In this document: positions 1 to 6,376 of the stretch, one piece after another | Position numbering within the stretch: position 1 is the first letter of the stretch | How the letters are laid out: the number at the start of each line of letters is the position of its first letter | Source of the DNA: Betaproteobacteria bacterium | GTDB taxonomy: Bacteria; Pseudomonadota; Gammaproteobacteria; Burkholderiales; SG8-39 | Length of the DNA stretch: 50,954 bases | NCBI GenBank assembly: GCA_016195915.1 | Contig: JACPYS010000060.1 | Location: forward strand, 1 to 50,954 | Direction of reading: 5' to 3' | The notes under the pieces: model-generated | The model's database searches: none | Told to the model about the DNA's origin: nothing | Seen by the model: only the letters and a program-made list of their open reading frames with translations | Program-made: the position numbers and the translations under genes

Positions 1-153
1 AACAAAAACCTCCTCGCCAAGGACCAAGGTCTCCACTACAAGCCTCGCCGCAAACTGGGCCGCTTTGCATCAAGCACTTACCTCATGCACCGACCCGATT
101 TCGCTCAAAATCAACGGCAAGTTGAGAAAGACGGGCTAGCGGCGCGCTCGTGA
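1..153 (+). other. Open reading frame tail of unknown nature
   Basis: The first frame is open from the window edge to TGA at 151-153 and gives a 50-residue basic tail. I do not recognise it and cannot say whether it is the end of a real gene or chance. This stretch is less GC-rich than the rest of the window, as is common at accessory DNA boundaries. I see nothing recognisable between 154 and 226. Confidence 0.15.
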
Positions 154-226
154 CCAGCGCGGAGCACGGCTGCGCGCGGCCTGCAGCGCTCGGGCATCCA
201 GTGCCTCGTCGCTGATTCGACGGGAA

Positions 227-685
227 TTACGCGGCGGCGCCATGCTTGTGCAAGCTTTCCCAGCCTACGCAGGCGAGCCAGATGTGGCGAGGGATCGCCT
301 TCTCGCCGTTGCGGTAGTAGATCAGCATTCTGCGGCTAATGCCCAGTACTTCGGCCGCCCGGTCTATGGTCAGGTCGTTGCTGTGCATCCAGTTCCAGAT
401 CCGCTCATGTCCCACGCCCCCGGCCTGCTCGATGGCCAGGTTGCGCAGGTTATCCCCGGCAAGGTCTATGCCCCCATCGCCGAATTCGATCGTCCGACCC
501 CAAGCCCCCAGCTTTGCAGTGGAGAAACGAGCGGGATCGCGCAGCGCTCGAAGCGCCTTCGTCGAACCGATCCAGTCTTTCAGGTCGACCACAAATCGCG
601 CCCGATCCGCATACGACAACCGCAGGCGCAAGCCTTCCAGCGCCTTGACCGAGGTCAAGCGAAACAATTCCCGATTCTTGCTCAT
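227..685 (-). CDS. DUF2442-like protein with C-terminal helix-turn-helix
   Basis: A 152-aa protein. The N-terminal part (about residues 1-80, starting MSKNRELF) resembles the DUF2442/NE0471-type fold of small proteins often found near TA-like genes. The C-terminal part contains a clear HTH (AAEVLGISRRMLIYYRNG), so it probably binds DNA. I chose the start at 685 because GGAG lies 8 nt upstream; a longer frame reaches 841 but has no such site and would overlap the promoter. The gene is divergent from everything to its right. Three half-sites of TGCACT in its promoter (793-817) suggest autoregulation, which is inference. Its biological role is unknown. DUF2442 genes are often paired with DUF4160 genes, but no intact DUF4160 partner is present here. 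Confidence 0.7.
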   Translation of the reverse strand: MSKNRELFRLTSVKALEGLRLRLSYADRARFVVDLKDWIGSTKALRALRDPARFSTAKLGAWGRTIEFGDGGIDLAGDNLRNLAIEQAGGVGHERIWNWMHSNDLTIDRAAEVLGISRRMLIYYRNGEKAIPRHIWLACVGWESLHKHGAAA

Positions 686-795
686 TGGCGCAACTCCATA
701 AAACGACGCAATAGCGACTCCCTGGTATCCGGTACGGCGGCCCATTCCAAGGCGGCGCGGATCGAGTTGAAACGACGTATCCGTGGCATGAATGC

Positions 796-824
796 ACTCT
801 AGTGCAACCATTGCACTTTGTCCA
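796..824 (-). promoter_or_regulatory. Promoter with overlapping palindromic operator for the DUF2442-like gene
   Basis: On the minus strand, TGGACA (819-824) and TAGAGT (796-801) are separated by 17 bp and resemble -35 and -10 boxes. The spacer contains the perfect palindrome AGTGCAA-CCA-TTGCACT (801-817). A third half-site TGCACT lies at 793-798. A repressor bound here would block RNA polymerase. The downstream gene encodes an HTH protein, so autoregulation is a reasonable guess. Confidence 0.5.
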
Positions 825-891
825 GTTCCCATCGCGACCAATCAGTCCCCGTGCCGCGCCCGATCTCGGAGCATCAAGAGAAGCCTGATTT

Positions 892-1112
892 TCGTGATGG
901 GGTTCAATGTCCGGCACCGCGTTGGGGGTGTTCCTTGCGCGGGGCTCGCGCTTTCCGCTCGACGAGATCGTGCGTCTCATGACGCAGTTGCTCGCTGCGC
1001 TCGCGCACGGCGTCGTGCACCGCGACTTGAAGCCGGCCAACATGTTCTCTGCTGCAGGACGGCTCGCTCAAGGTGGTGGACTTCGGCATCGCGCATGTCG
1101 AGGCCTGCGACC
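892..1112 (+). pseudogene. Decayed fragment of the Ser/Thr kinase gene
   Basis: This stretch is a near-identical but degraded copy of 2331-2561 in the DGR target gene and covers the middle of the kinase domain. The catalytic-loop codons for HRDLKPAN are preserved. Relative to the intact copy it has a 1-base insertion near 905, loss of two 6-base blocks (12 bases in frame) around 1002-1010, and another 1-base insertion near 1046. These break the frame. It has no start, no N-lobe and no C-terminal domains. A TA pair lies between it and the intact gene. It is probably the remnant of a former paralogue or of a duplication during insertion. Confidence 0.8.
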
Positions 1113-1147
1113 GCAGCGCGAGCGGGCGTATACTTTCCTTCGCGAAT

Positions 1148-1175
1148 TTGACTGACGGCGACGCTGTCTGACAAT
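1148..1175 (+). promoter_or_regulatory. Candidate promoter of the PIN toxin-antitoxin pair
   Basis: TTGACT (1148-1153) and GACAAT (1170-1175) are 16 bp apart and resemble -35 and -10 boxes about 60 bp before the antitoxin start. The assignment rests on consensus similarity only. A separate TATACT at 1129-1134 is an alternative -10. Confidence 0.3.
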
Positions 1176-1233
1176 CTCGCAATCTCTGTGAGACGCCAGG
1201 TGCGTGCACGCTGATGCCGGAAGGAGTGAAGTT

Positions 1234-1494
1234 ATGAATGCGAGCGTTGAAAAAAGCTTGATCTCTAGGATCAGGACGCTGTCGCCGCAGCAGGTAGCCG
1301 AGGTCGAAGACTTCGTGGAGTTCCTGGCGGCGAAGTCGAGCAAGCGCGCGGCCATGGATCGGCTGCTGGCTATTGCGCCGGCGCTGGAGGCCGCGGGAGC
1401 CGAGCCGATGAGCGAGGAGGAGATCGCCGCTGAGGTCAAGGCCGCGCGCGCGAAGCGCCGCGCCCGGCAAGCGGCGAGTGCGGATCGTTCTTGA
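1234..1494 (+). CDS. VapB/DUF2281-like antitoxin
   Basis: An 86-aa acidic/helical protein. Residues around LSPQQVAEVEDFVEFL match the segment typical of DUF2281-like antitoxins. The C-terminal third is Glu-, Ala- and Arg-rich, as expected for a tail that wraps the toxin. ATG at 1234 is favoured over GTG 1204 because GGAAGGAG (1219-1226) lies 7 nt before it. It overlaps the PIN-domain toxin by 17 bases, a typical TA arrangement with translational coupling. Its expected role is to neutralise the PIN RNase and, with it, repress the operon. The pair lies between a decayed kinase fragment and the intact DGR target gene. Confidence 0.75.
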   Translation: MNASVEKSLISRIRTLSPQQVAEVEDFVEFLAAKSSKRAAMDRLLAIAPALEAAGAEPMSEEEIAAEVKAARAKRRARQAASADRS

Positions 1495-1921
1495 CACCAA
1501 CGTGGTGTTGTCGGCGCTGCTGTGGCGCGGTAAGCCCTATCAGCTTTTCGAGTCCATCCGCCGGCGCAGCGATGTGCACCTGTACAGCAGCGCGGCGCTG
1601 CTGGAGGAACTGGCAGATGTGCTCACGCGGCGCTCGGCGACCAAGCGGCTCGCGCTGGTTGGCAAGACGGCGCGCGAGGTATTGGCCGATTACGTCGAAG
1701 CCGTCACGATGGTTGAGCCGGTCGAGGTGCCGCGCGTCGTGCCCGGCGATGCCGATGACGACCAGGTCATCGCTGCTGCAGTCGCGGCGCACGCTGACCT
1801 CGTGATCTCGGGCGACGCCGATTTGCTCTCGCTCGCGAGCTTCGCGGGCATCGCAATCGTTACGGCCGCGGCGGCAGCTGTGAGCATCGACAGCCTTGCG
1901 CAGGAAGGAGACGAGGCCTGA
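1478..1921 (+). CDS. PIN-domain toxin (putative RNase)
   Basis: A 147-aa PIN-domain protein of the COG1569 toxin family. The N-terminal strand carries the catalytic VLDTN motif. An acidic residue follows in LLEELADVL, and further acidic residues occur in DADDDQVIAAA and GDADLL, giving the usual Mg2+-binding cluster of PIN nucleases. Translation starts at GTG 1478 inside the antitoxin gene. The family cleaves tRNA or mRNA when freed from its antitoxin. Length and motifs look intact, so this pair is probably functional. It may help keep the neighbouring DGR region in the genome (inference). Confidence 0.85.
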   Translation: MRIVLDTNVVLSALLWRGKPYQLFESIRRRSDVHLYSSAALLEELADVLTRRSATKRLALVGKTAREVLADYVEAVTMVEPVEVPRVVPGDADDDQVIAAAVAAHADLVISGDADLLSLASFAGIAIVTAAAAAVSIDSLAQEGDEA

Positions 1922-2074
1922 CGCTGTCACGTACAAGGTCGAGCGGGTAGATATCACCGTACCCGAGTGATGGCCTCGCGGCGGGAGGAGTATTACGCGC
2001 GCCGCGCCCCGTGATAGTCTCCCCGGGGGGAGGGTCTTTCTGACCCGGTATTGCGGGCAGGACAGGCGCCGAGC

Positions 2075-4216
2075 GTGCTCGAGAAAATAGGCAAATACGA
2101 GATTCGGAAGGAAATCGGCCGCGGCGCCATGGGCACCGTGTACGAGGGCTTCGACCCGGTCATCGGGCGGCGCGTGGCGGTGAAGACGCTGCGCACCGAG
2201 GTGTTCGATCCTTCGCAGCTTCCCGACGTGCTCGAGCGCTTCAAGCGCGAGGCGCAGTCCGCGGGGCGGCTCGCGCATCCGCACATCATCACGATTTACG
2301 ACTACGGCGCGGAAAACGGTATTCCGTACATCGTGATGGAGTTCATGACCGGCACGGAGTTGGGCGTGTTCCTCGCGCGCGGTTCGCGCTTTCCGCTCGA
2401 TGAGATCGTGCGTCTCATGACGCAGTTGCTCGCTGCGCTCGCCGTTGCGCACGAGAACGGCGTCGTGCACCGCGACTTGAAGCCGGCCAACATGTTTCTG
2501 CTGCAGGATGGCTCGCTCAAGGTGGTGGACTTCGGCATCGCGCACGTGGAGGCGTCCGACCTCACCGATACCGGGATGATGCTCGGTACGCCGGCCTACA
2601 TGTCGCCCGAGCAGTGCCTCGGGACGAAGGTGGATCACCGCAGCGACTTGTTTTCTGCCGGGGTGATTTTTTACCAGCTGCTCACTGGCGACAAGCCGTT
2701 TACCGGGTCGCTCACGACCATCATTCAGAAGGTGATGCGGCAGGAGCCTTTGCCGCCCTCGGAGTTGAATCCGATGATTTCCACCGCCTGGGACAAGGTG
2801 GTGGCACGGGCGATGGCGAAGAAGCCCGAGGCCCGTTACGAATCGGCGCGGCAGTTCTCCGAGGCGATCAAGGTTGCGTTTCAGGCTGATCACGCGCACG
2901 AGGCCGAGGCGCAGAGGAAGGCGGCGGAGGCTGCGGAGCACGCACATCGGGCGGCGGAGGAGAGGTCGCGGGCGGAAGCGGCGCGGCGGATTGAGGAGGA
3001 GCGGCGCGAGGTGGAGGAAAAGGCCCGGGCGGAAACGGCGCGCCGCAAGGCGGAGGAAACCGTAGCAATGCCGCCGGCCCGTTCGCGAAAGCCGGTGATT
3101 GCGGCGCTTGCTGTTGTCGCGGCCCTGGGTGTGCTCGCGGCAGTCCTCTTTCCGCGCGAAGACGTGGGCAAGCGAATGGCCGATGCCGAAGCCGCGCGGG
3201 TGGCCGCGGAATCGAGGGCGCGTGAGGAAACGGAAAAGCGCACGAAGGCCGAGGCGCTGGCGCGGGAGGAGGGCGACAAGCGCTCAAAGCTCGAGGCGGA
3301 TGCGGCGAGGAGGGAGGCGGACGCGAAGCGCGATGCTGAGCTTGCGGCGAAGGTTCGCGCCGAAGAGGAGGCGAAGAAGGTAGTAGAGGAGAAAACGAAG
3401 GTGCTCGCGCTGAAGAAGGACGAATTGGCGGCGAGACTGCAGGCGGAGTCCGAAGCGCGCCGCAAGGCCGAGGAGCAGGCGAAGAAGGACGCGGCGGAAA
3501 GAGCGAAGGCGGACGCCGCGAAGAAGGTGGAAGAGGCGCCGCAGGCGGTGACGAAGCCGGGCACGGCGTTTCGCGACTGCGACGGCTGTCCGGAGATGGT
3601 GATGATTCCGGCGGGAAATTTTCTCATGGGCTCACCGGATTCGGAGGCAGGGCGGAGCAGTGACGAGGGGCCGCAGCACCGTGTCTCCATCTCGCGCCCG
3701 TTCGCGGCGGGCAAGTACGAGGTCACGTTCGATGAATGGGACGCCTGCGTTCGGGAGAGCGGTTGCAGCCACAATCCGTCCGATCAAGGCTGGGGCAGGG
3801 GAAAGCGGCCGGTCATCAACGTTTCGTGGCAGGACGCCAAGAAGTTCACCGAGTGGCTTTCGCGCAAATCAGGGAAACGCTACCGTCTCCTGACAGAAGC
3901 GGAGTGGGAGTACGTCGCCCGCGCGGGCACGACGACTGCTTACAGCACCGGAGCGACAATCGCGACCTCGCAGGCGAATTACAGCGGCAATCTCGGGAAG
4001 ACGGTCGCCGTGGGCAGCTATGGACCGAACGCGTTCGGGGTGCATGACGTTCATGGCAACGTGTATGAGTGGACGGAAGACTGCTGGAACGCGAGCTATG
4101 CTGGCGCACCAACGAACGGATCGGCATGGCTGAGTGGGGACTGCTCCGACCGCGTGAGCCGCGGCGGGTCCTGGAGCGACGGCATCGGTTTTCGGCTCGC
4201 CAGGACGCTCGAATAG
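2075..4216 (+). CDS. DGR target: membrane Ser/Thr kinase with C-terminal FGE-sulfatase domain
   Basis: A 713-aa protein. Residues 8-265 form a Hanks-type kinase with glycine loop GRGAMGTVYEG, VAVK (Lys37), HRDLKPAN (Asp134), DFG (Asp152) and a SPEQ activation-segment end. An Ala/Glu/Arg-rich coiled coil follows, then one membrane helix (about 340-359), a second long coiled coil (365-495), and an FGE-sulfatase/C-type-lectin-like domain (499-713) starting near CPEMVMIPAGNFLMGS. The expected topology is kinase inside and FGE domain outside. The last 17 codons contain the DGR variable repeat. Diversified codons are 692, 695, 701, 702 and 703, where TR has AAC and this gene has GAC, AGC, AGC, GAC and GGC. 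GTG 2075 is chosen because the kinase begins at once after it; an upstream TTG at 2051 is possible. Avd and reverse transcriptase follow on the same strand. Confidence 0.92.
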   Translation: MLEKIGKYEIRKEIGRGAMGTVYEGFDPVIGRRVAVKTLRTEVFDPSQLPDVLERFKREAQSAGRLAHPHIITIYDYGAENGIPYIVMEFMTGTELGVFLARGSRFPLDEIVRLMTQLLAALAVAHENGVVHRDLKPANMFLLQDGSLKVVDFGIAHVEASDLTDTGMMLGTPAYMSPEQCLGTKVDHRSDLFSAGVIFYQLLTGDKPFTGSLTTIIQKVMRQEPLPPSELNPMISTAWDKVVARAMAKKPEARYESARQFSEAIKVAFQADHAHEAEAQRKAAEAAEHAHRAAEERSRAEAARRIEEERREVEEKARAETARRKAEETVAMPPARSRKPVIAALAVVAALGVLAAVLFPREDVGKRMADAEAARVAAESRAREETEKRTKAEALAREEGDKRSKLEADAARREADAKRDAELAAKVRAEEEAKKVVEEKTKVLALKKDELAARLQAESEARRKAEEQAKKDAAERAKADAAKKVEEAPQAVTKPGTAFRDCDGCPEMVMIPAGNFLMGSPDSEAGRSSDEGPQHRVSISRPFAAGKYEVTFDEWDACVRESGCSHNPSDQGWGRGKRPVINVSWQDAKKFTEWLSRKSGKRYRLLTEAEWEYVARAGTTTAYSTGATIATSQANYSGNLGKTVAVGSYGPNAFGVHDVHGNVYEWTEDCWNASYAGAPTNGSAWLSGDCSDRVSRGGSWSDGIGFRLARTLE
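4141..4203 (+). repeat. DGR variable repeat (VR)
   Basis: These 63 bp align without gaps to the template repeat at 5774-5836. The six mismatches are at 4148, 4158, 4176, 4178, 4181 and 4182. In every case the template has A and the VR has G. The 3' part (4183-4203) is invariant and acts as the likely initiation-of-mutagenic-homology (IMH) segment. Beyond 4203 the match decays, starting with T in TR against G at 4204. Encoded changes are Asn to Asp, Ser, Ser, Asp and Gly at the end of the FGE domain. Confidence 0.95.
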
Positions 4217-4246
4217 TCACCTCCTGAAACTTCGCCTCTTTACCTC

Positions 4247-4281
4247 TTGCCGCGCGCCGTCCCGGCGCGTGGCAAATTTTT
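4247..4281 (+). terminator. Hairpin just after the VR: terminator or DGR target-site cruciform
   Basis: Arms at 4247-4259 and 4263-4275 pair over 13 bp with one G-T wobble, have a 3-nt loop, and are followed by a short T run (4277-4281). This could attenuate transcription between the target gene and avd. In the Bordetella phage DGR a hairpin/cruciform shortly downstream of VR is needed for efficient retrohoming, so that role is an alternative. Which applies cannot be decided from sequence. Confidence 0.55.
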
Positions 4282-4295
4282 GCAAGGAGACCTGC

Positions 4296-4667
4296 ATGCC
4301 CGAACCGAAACGCGATGTGGCCCGCAAAACCGGCCCGGCGCTCGAAGCGATGTACCGCTTCATCCTGTGGCTGGTGCCGGCGGTGGACAAATTTCCCCGC
4401 AGCCAGAAATTCCTCCTCGGCGACCGCATACAGTCGACCGCACTCGAAGTGCTGGAGCGTTTGGTCGAGGCGACCTACACGCGCGAGCGAGTGGCGCTGC
4501 TCGCGCAAGCGAATCTGGGCCTGGAGAAGCTTAGGTTTCTGTTCCGCCTCGCGATGGACCTCAGGCATCTCGATCTGGGAGGCTACGAGCACGCGGCGCG
4601 CGCGCTCAACGAAGTCGGGCGCATGGTGGGCGGCTGGAAGAGGGCGCACGATGCCGCGCAGGGCTGA
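4296..4667 (+). CDS. avd: DGR accessory variability determinant (Avd-like four-helix protein)
   Basis: A 123-aa, basic, fully helical protein. It matches the Avd/four-helix-bundle (23S rRNA intervening-sequence-like) family, with the pattern VDKFPRSQKFLLGDRIQ, then LVEATYTRERVALLAQAN, LEKLRFLFRLAMDL and a closing EVGRMVGGW. In characterised DGRs Avd forms a pentamer that binds the reverse transcriptase and the template RNA and is required for mutagenic cDNA synthesis. ATG 4296 is chosen because AAGGAG (4284-4289) lies 6 nt upstream; GTG 4269 is inside the preceding hairpin. It overlaps the reverse transcriptase by 17 bases, which implies coupled translation. Confidence 0.93.
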   Translation: MPEPKRDVARKTGPALEAMYRFILWLVPAVDKFPRSQKFLLGDRIQSTALEVLERLVEATYTRERVALLAQANLGLEKLRFLFRLAMDLRHLDLGGYEHAARALNEVGRMVGGWKRAHDAAQG

Positions 4668-5790
4668 CGCGCTGTTCGATTCGATCGCCTCGTTCCGCGC
4701 GCTGCACGCGGCGGCGCTCCAAGCGGTGAACGGCAAGCGGAAGAAGCCGGGCGCGGCGGCCTTCATGGCGAACCTGGAGAAGGAACTGTTGCGGCTCGAA
4801 GCCGAGTTGAGGGACGGAAGCTACCGCCCCGGCGGCTATACGACGTTCATGGTGAAGGAACCGAAGGAGCGCTTTATCTCGGCGGCGCCGTTCCGCGACC
4901 GCGTCGTGCATCATGCGTTGTGCGCAATGGTCGTACCACTCTTCGAGCGCGGTTTCATCGACGACAGTTTCGCCAACCGCGAAGGCAAGGGCTCACACCG
5001 CGCAGTGGCGCGCTACGAGCGCTTCAGGGACCGCTACGAGCATGTACTGCGCTGTGACATCTTCAGATACTTTCCTTCCATCGACCACGAGGTCTTGAAG
5101 GCGGACCTGCGCCGGCGCATCGCTTGCGAGCCGACACTCCGGCTGCTCGAGCGGATTGTGGACGGATCGAACGCTCAGGAGCCGGTGAATCTGTATTTTC
5201 CCGGCGACGACTTGTTCACGCCGTTCGAGCGCAGGCGCGGGCTGCCGATCGGCAACCTCACGAGCCAGTTCTTCGCCAACGTGTATCTCGATCCGCTCGA
5301 TCACTTCGTGAAGGAAATTCTGCGGGCGAGGGGCTACGTGCGGTACCTGGATGATTTCGCGCTGTTCGAAGACGATCCATCGGTGCTCGAAGACTGGCGC
5401 AAGCGCATCGAAGAATTTCTCGCGCACCGCCGCCTGCGGCTTCATCCGAAGAAGACGCACGTCGCTGCGACGCGCGCACCGGCGCGCTTTCTCGGCTTCG
5501 AGCTGCACGCGGGCGGCGGAAGGTGCCTGCCTGAGGACAACATCCGGCGTTTCCGCAACCGCCTGCGCGGCCTTCGCGATCGCTGGCGCACAGGCCACAT
5601 CGAGCGCGAAGAGGTGGTGCAGCGAATCAATGCATGGGTGGCGCACGCCAGGCACGCCGACACGCTCGGCTTGCGCCACGCGATCTTCCGAGGCGGCTGG
5701 TTCGATCCGCTGTGGGACGGCGACTTCGTCCCGCAGACATTCGCGCCATCCGCCCGGCAGCCTGGCCGGCCTCCTGCTCCAACCGCGTGA
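4651..5790 (+). CDS. DGR reverse transcriptase
   Basis: A 379-aa RT. Catalytic aspartates are visible in CDIFRYFPSIDH (Asp136) and YLDD (Asp234, Asp235). The motif RGLPIGNLTSQFFANVYLD contains IGNLTSQ (residues 200-206). That is the (I/V/L)GxxxSQ signature which separates DGR RTs from retroviral and group II RTs (QGxxxSP). The C-terminal thumb includes FLGFELHAGG and basic helices. In the family this enzyme with Avd copies TR RNA and misincorporates at adenines, and the cDNA replaces VR. The start lies inside avd, with a 17-base overlap. The stop codon (5788-5790) lies inside the TR, so the last five codons and the stop double as template. Confidence 0.95.
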   Translation: MPRRADALFDSIASFRALHAAALQAVNGKRKKPGAAAFMANLEKELLRLEAELRDGSYRPGGYTTFMVKEPKERFISAAPFRDRVVHHALCAMVVPLFERGFIDDSFANREGKGSHRAVARYERFRDRYEHVLRCDIFRYFPSIDHEVLKADLRRRIACEPTLRLLERIVDGSNAQEPVNLYFPGDDLFTPFERRRGLPIGNLTSQFFANVYLDPLDHFVKEILRARGYVRYLDDFALFEDDPSVLEDWRKRIEEFLAHRRLRLHPKKTHVAATRAPARFLGFELHAGGGRCLPEDNIRRFRNRLRGLRDRWRTGHIEREEVVQRINAWVAHARHADTLGLRHAIFRGGWFDPLWDGDFVPQTFAPSARQPGRPPAPTA

Positions 5791-5836
5791 ACCGCGGCGG
5801 GTCCTGGAACAACAACATCGGTTTTCGGCTCGCCAG
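5774..5836 (+). repeat. DGR template repeat (TR)
   Basis: 63 bp homologous to VR 4141-4203. Read in the VR frame it encodes a version of the FGE C-terminus containing VNRGGSWNNNIGFRLAS. It holds 12 adenines. Ten are in five AAC codons (5781, 5790, 5808, 5811 and 5814), the preferred design of DGR templates because adenine mutagenesis of AAC reaches many amino acids and no stop. It begins inside the RT gene (17 bases shared) and runs past the RT stop codon. It is shorter than many described TRs but complete at both ends by alignment. Confidence 0.93.
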
Positions 5837-5949
5837 TACGCCTTCAGCCCGAGCCGCGTCCTTCACGCAAGGCCGCGGGTGCGCCAACGGCGTCCAGGGC
5901 CGGTCATGATGAAGTTGGCTGCGCAGCAGGGCTGGAGCGCGGCCGCCGG

Positions 5950-6005
5950 CCGGCGCCGCTTGCGTCCCGGACCACCCGGACGGCGGCGCCGGAGCCGGTT
6001 TTCTC
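5950..6005 (+). terminator. GC-rich hairpin after the TR, possible end of DGR transcript
   Basis: Perfect 10-bp arms CCGGCGCCGC (5950-5959) and GCGGCGCCGG (5983-5992) enclose a 23-nt loop. The loop itself can form a small GTCC/GGAC stem. A TTTTCT run follows at 5999-6004. It sits about 115 bp after TR, before the HigBA promoter. It could end the TR-containing RNA. No gene is recognised between 5791 and 6059; a frame open across the TR there is a by-product of TR coding for the VR sequence. Confidence 0.45.
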
Positions 6006-6025
6006 CGATCCGCATGCAGGGAAGT

Positions 6026-6054
6026 TTGTGTTAGTCCCAAAATGGGACTATACT
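6026..6054 (+). promoter_or_regulatory. higBA promoter with HigA-type operator
   Basis: TTGTGT (6026-6031) and TATACT (6049-6054) are spaced 17 bp and resemble -35 and -10 boxes. Between and overlapping them is the perfect inverted repeat TAGTCCCA-AAA-TGGGACTA (6032-6050). This is the expected layout of an operator for the HTH antitoxin HigA. Confidence 0.6.
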
Positions 6055-6059
6055 GGCCT

Positions 6060-6362
6060 GTGCGTGTCATTGCTTTGCGGACCATCAAGAACTTTCTTGG
6101 TAGCAAGCCAGAGTACGGTGATGCCCGCGAGCCCGCTTTGACATGGTATCGGCAGGCGCTCGGAGCCGATTGGTCGTCTCCCGCTGCTGTAAAGCGCGAA
6201 ATCGGCAGCGCGAGCATCCTGAAGGACGGTCGCGCCGTATTCAACATCGCGGGCAACAAGTATCGAATCGTAGTTTGGATCAACTACCCTTATCGCGTCA
6301 TGTACATCCGATTCATCGGAACACACAGACAGTACAATCGGATTGACGCACAGACAGTTTGA
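6060..6362 (+). CDS. higB: HigB-type mRNA interferase toxin
   Basis: A 100-aa protein of the HigB_toxin family (RelE-like fold). It starts MRVIALRTIKNFL, followed by ALTWYRQAL, NKYRIVVWINY and RVMYIRFIGTHRQYNRID. The last of these holds the basic and histidine residues used in mRNA cleavage at the ribosome. Its length is normal for the family. The GTG start at 6060 fits the family's N-terminus and sits only 5 nt after the -10 box, so the transcript may be leaderless. An upstream ATG at 6042 lies inside the operator and is less likely. It is followed by higA after 14 bases. Confidence 0.88.
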   Translation: MRVIALRTIKNFLGSKPEYGDAREPALTWYRQALGADWSSPAAVKREIGSASILKDGRAVFNIAGNKYRIVVWINYPYRVMYIRFIGTHRQYNRIDAQTV

Positions 6363-6376
6363 GTGAGGCATCGAAA

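Noticed and set aside
686-841. A frame upstream of the DUF2442-like start contains VAIASFYGV, recalling the start of DUF4160 proteins, the usual partner of DUF2442.
   Set aside because: Only about nine residues match and they run into the ribosome binding site. It could be a relic of a fused partner but is too short to claim.
5634-5909. A 91-codon open frame covering the TR.
   Set aside because: It is open because the TR encodes the FGE C-terminus in that frame. No ribosome binding site or family match was found outside the TR.
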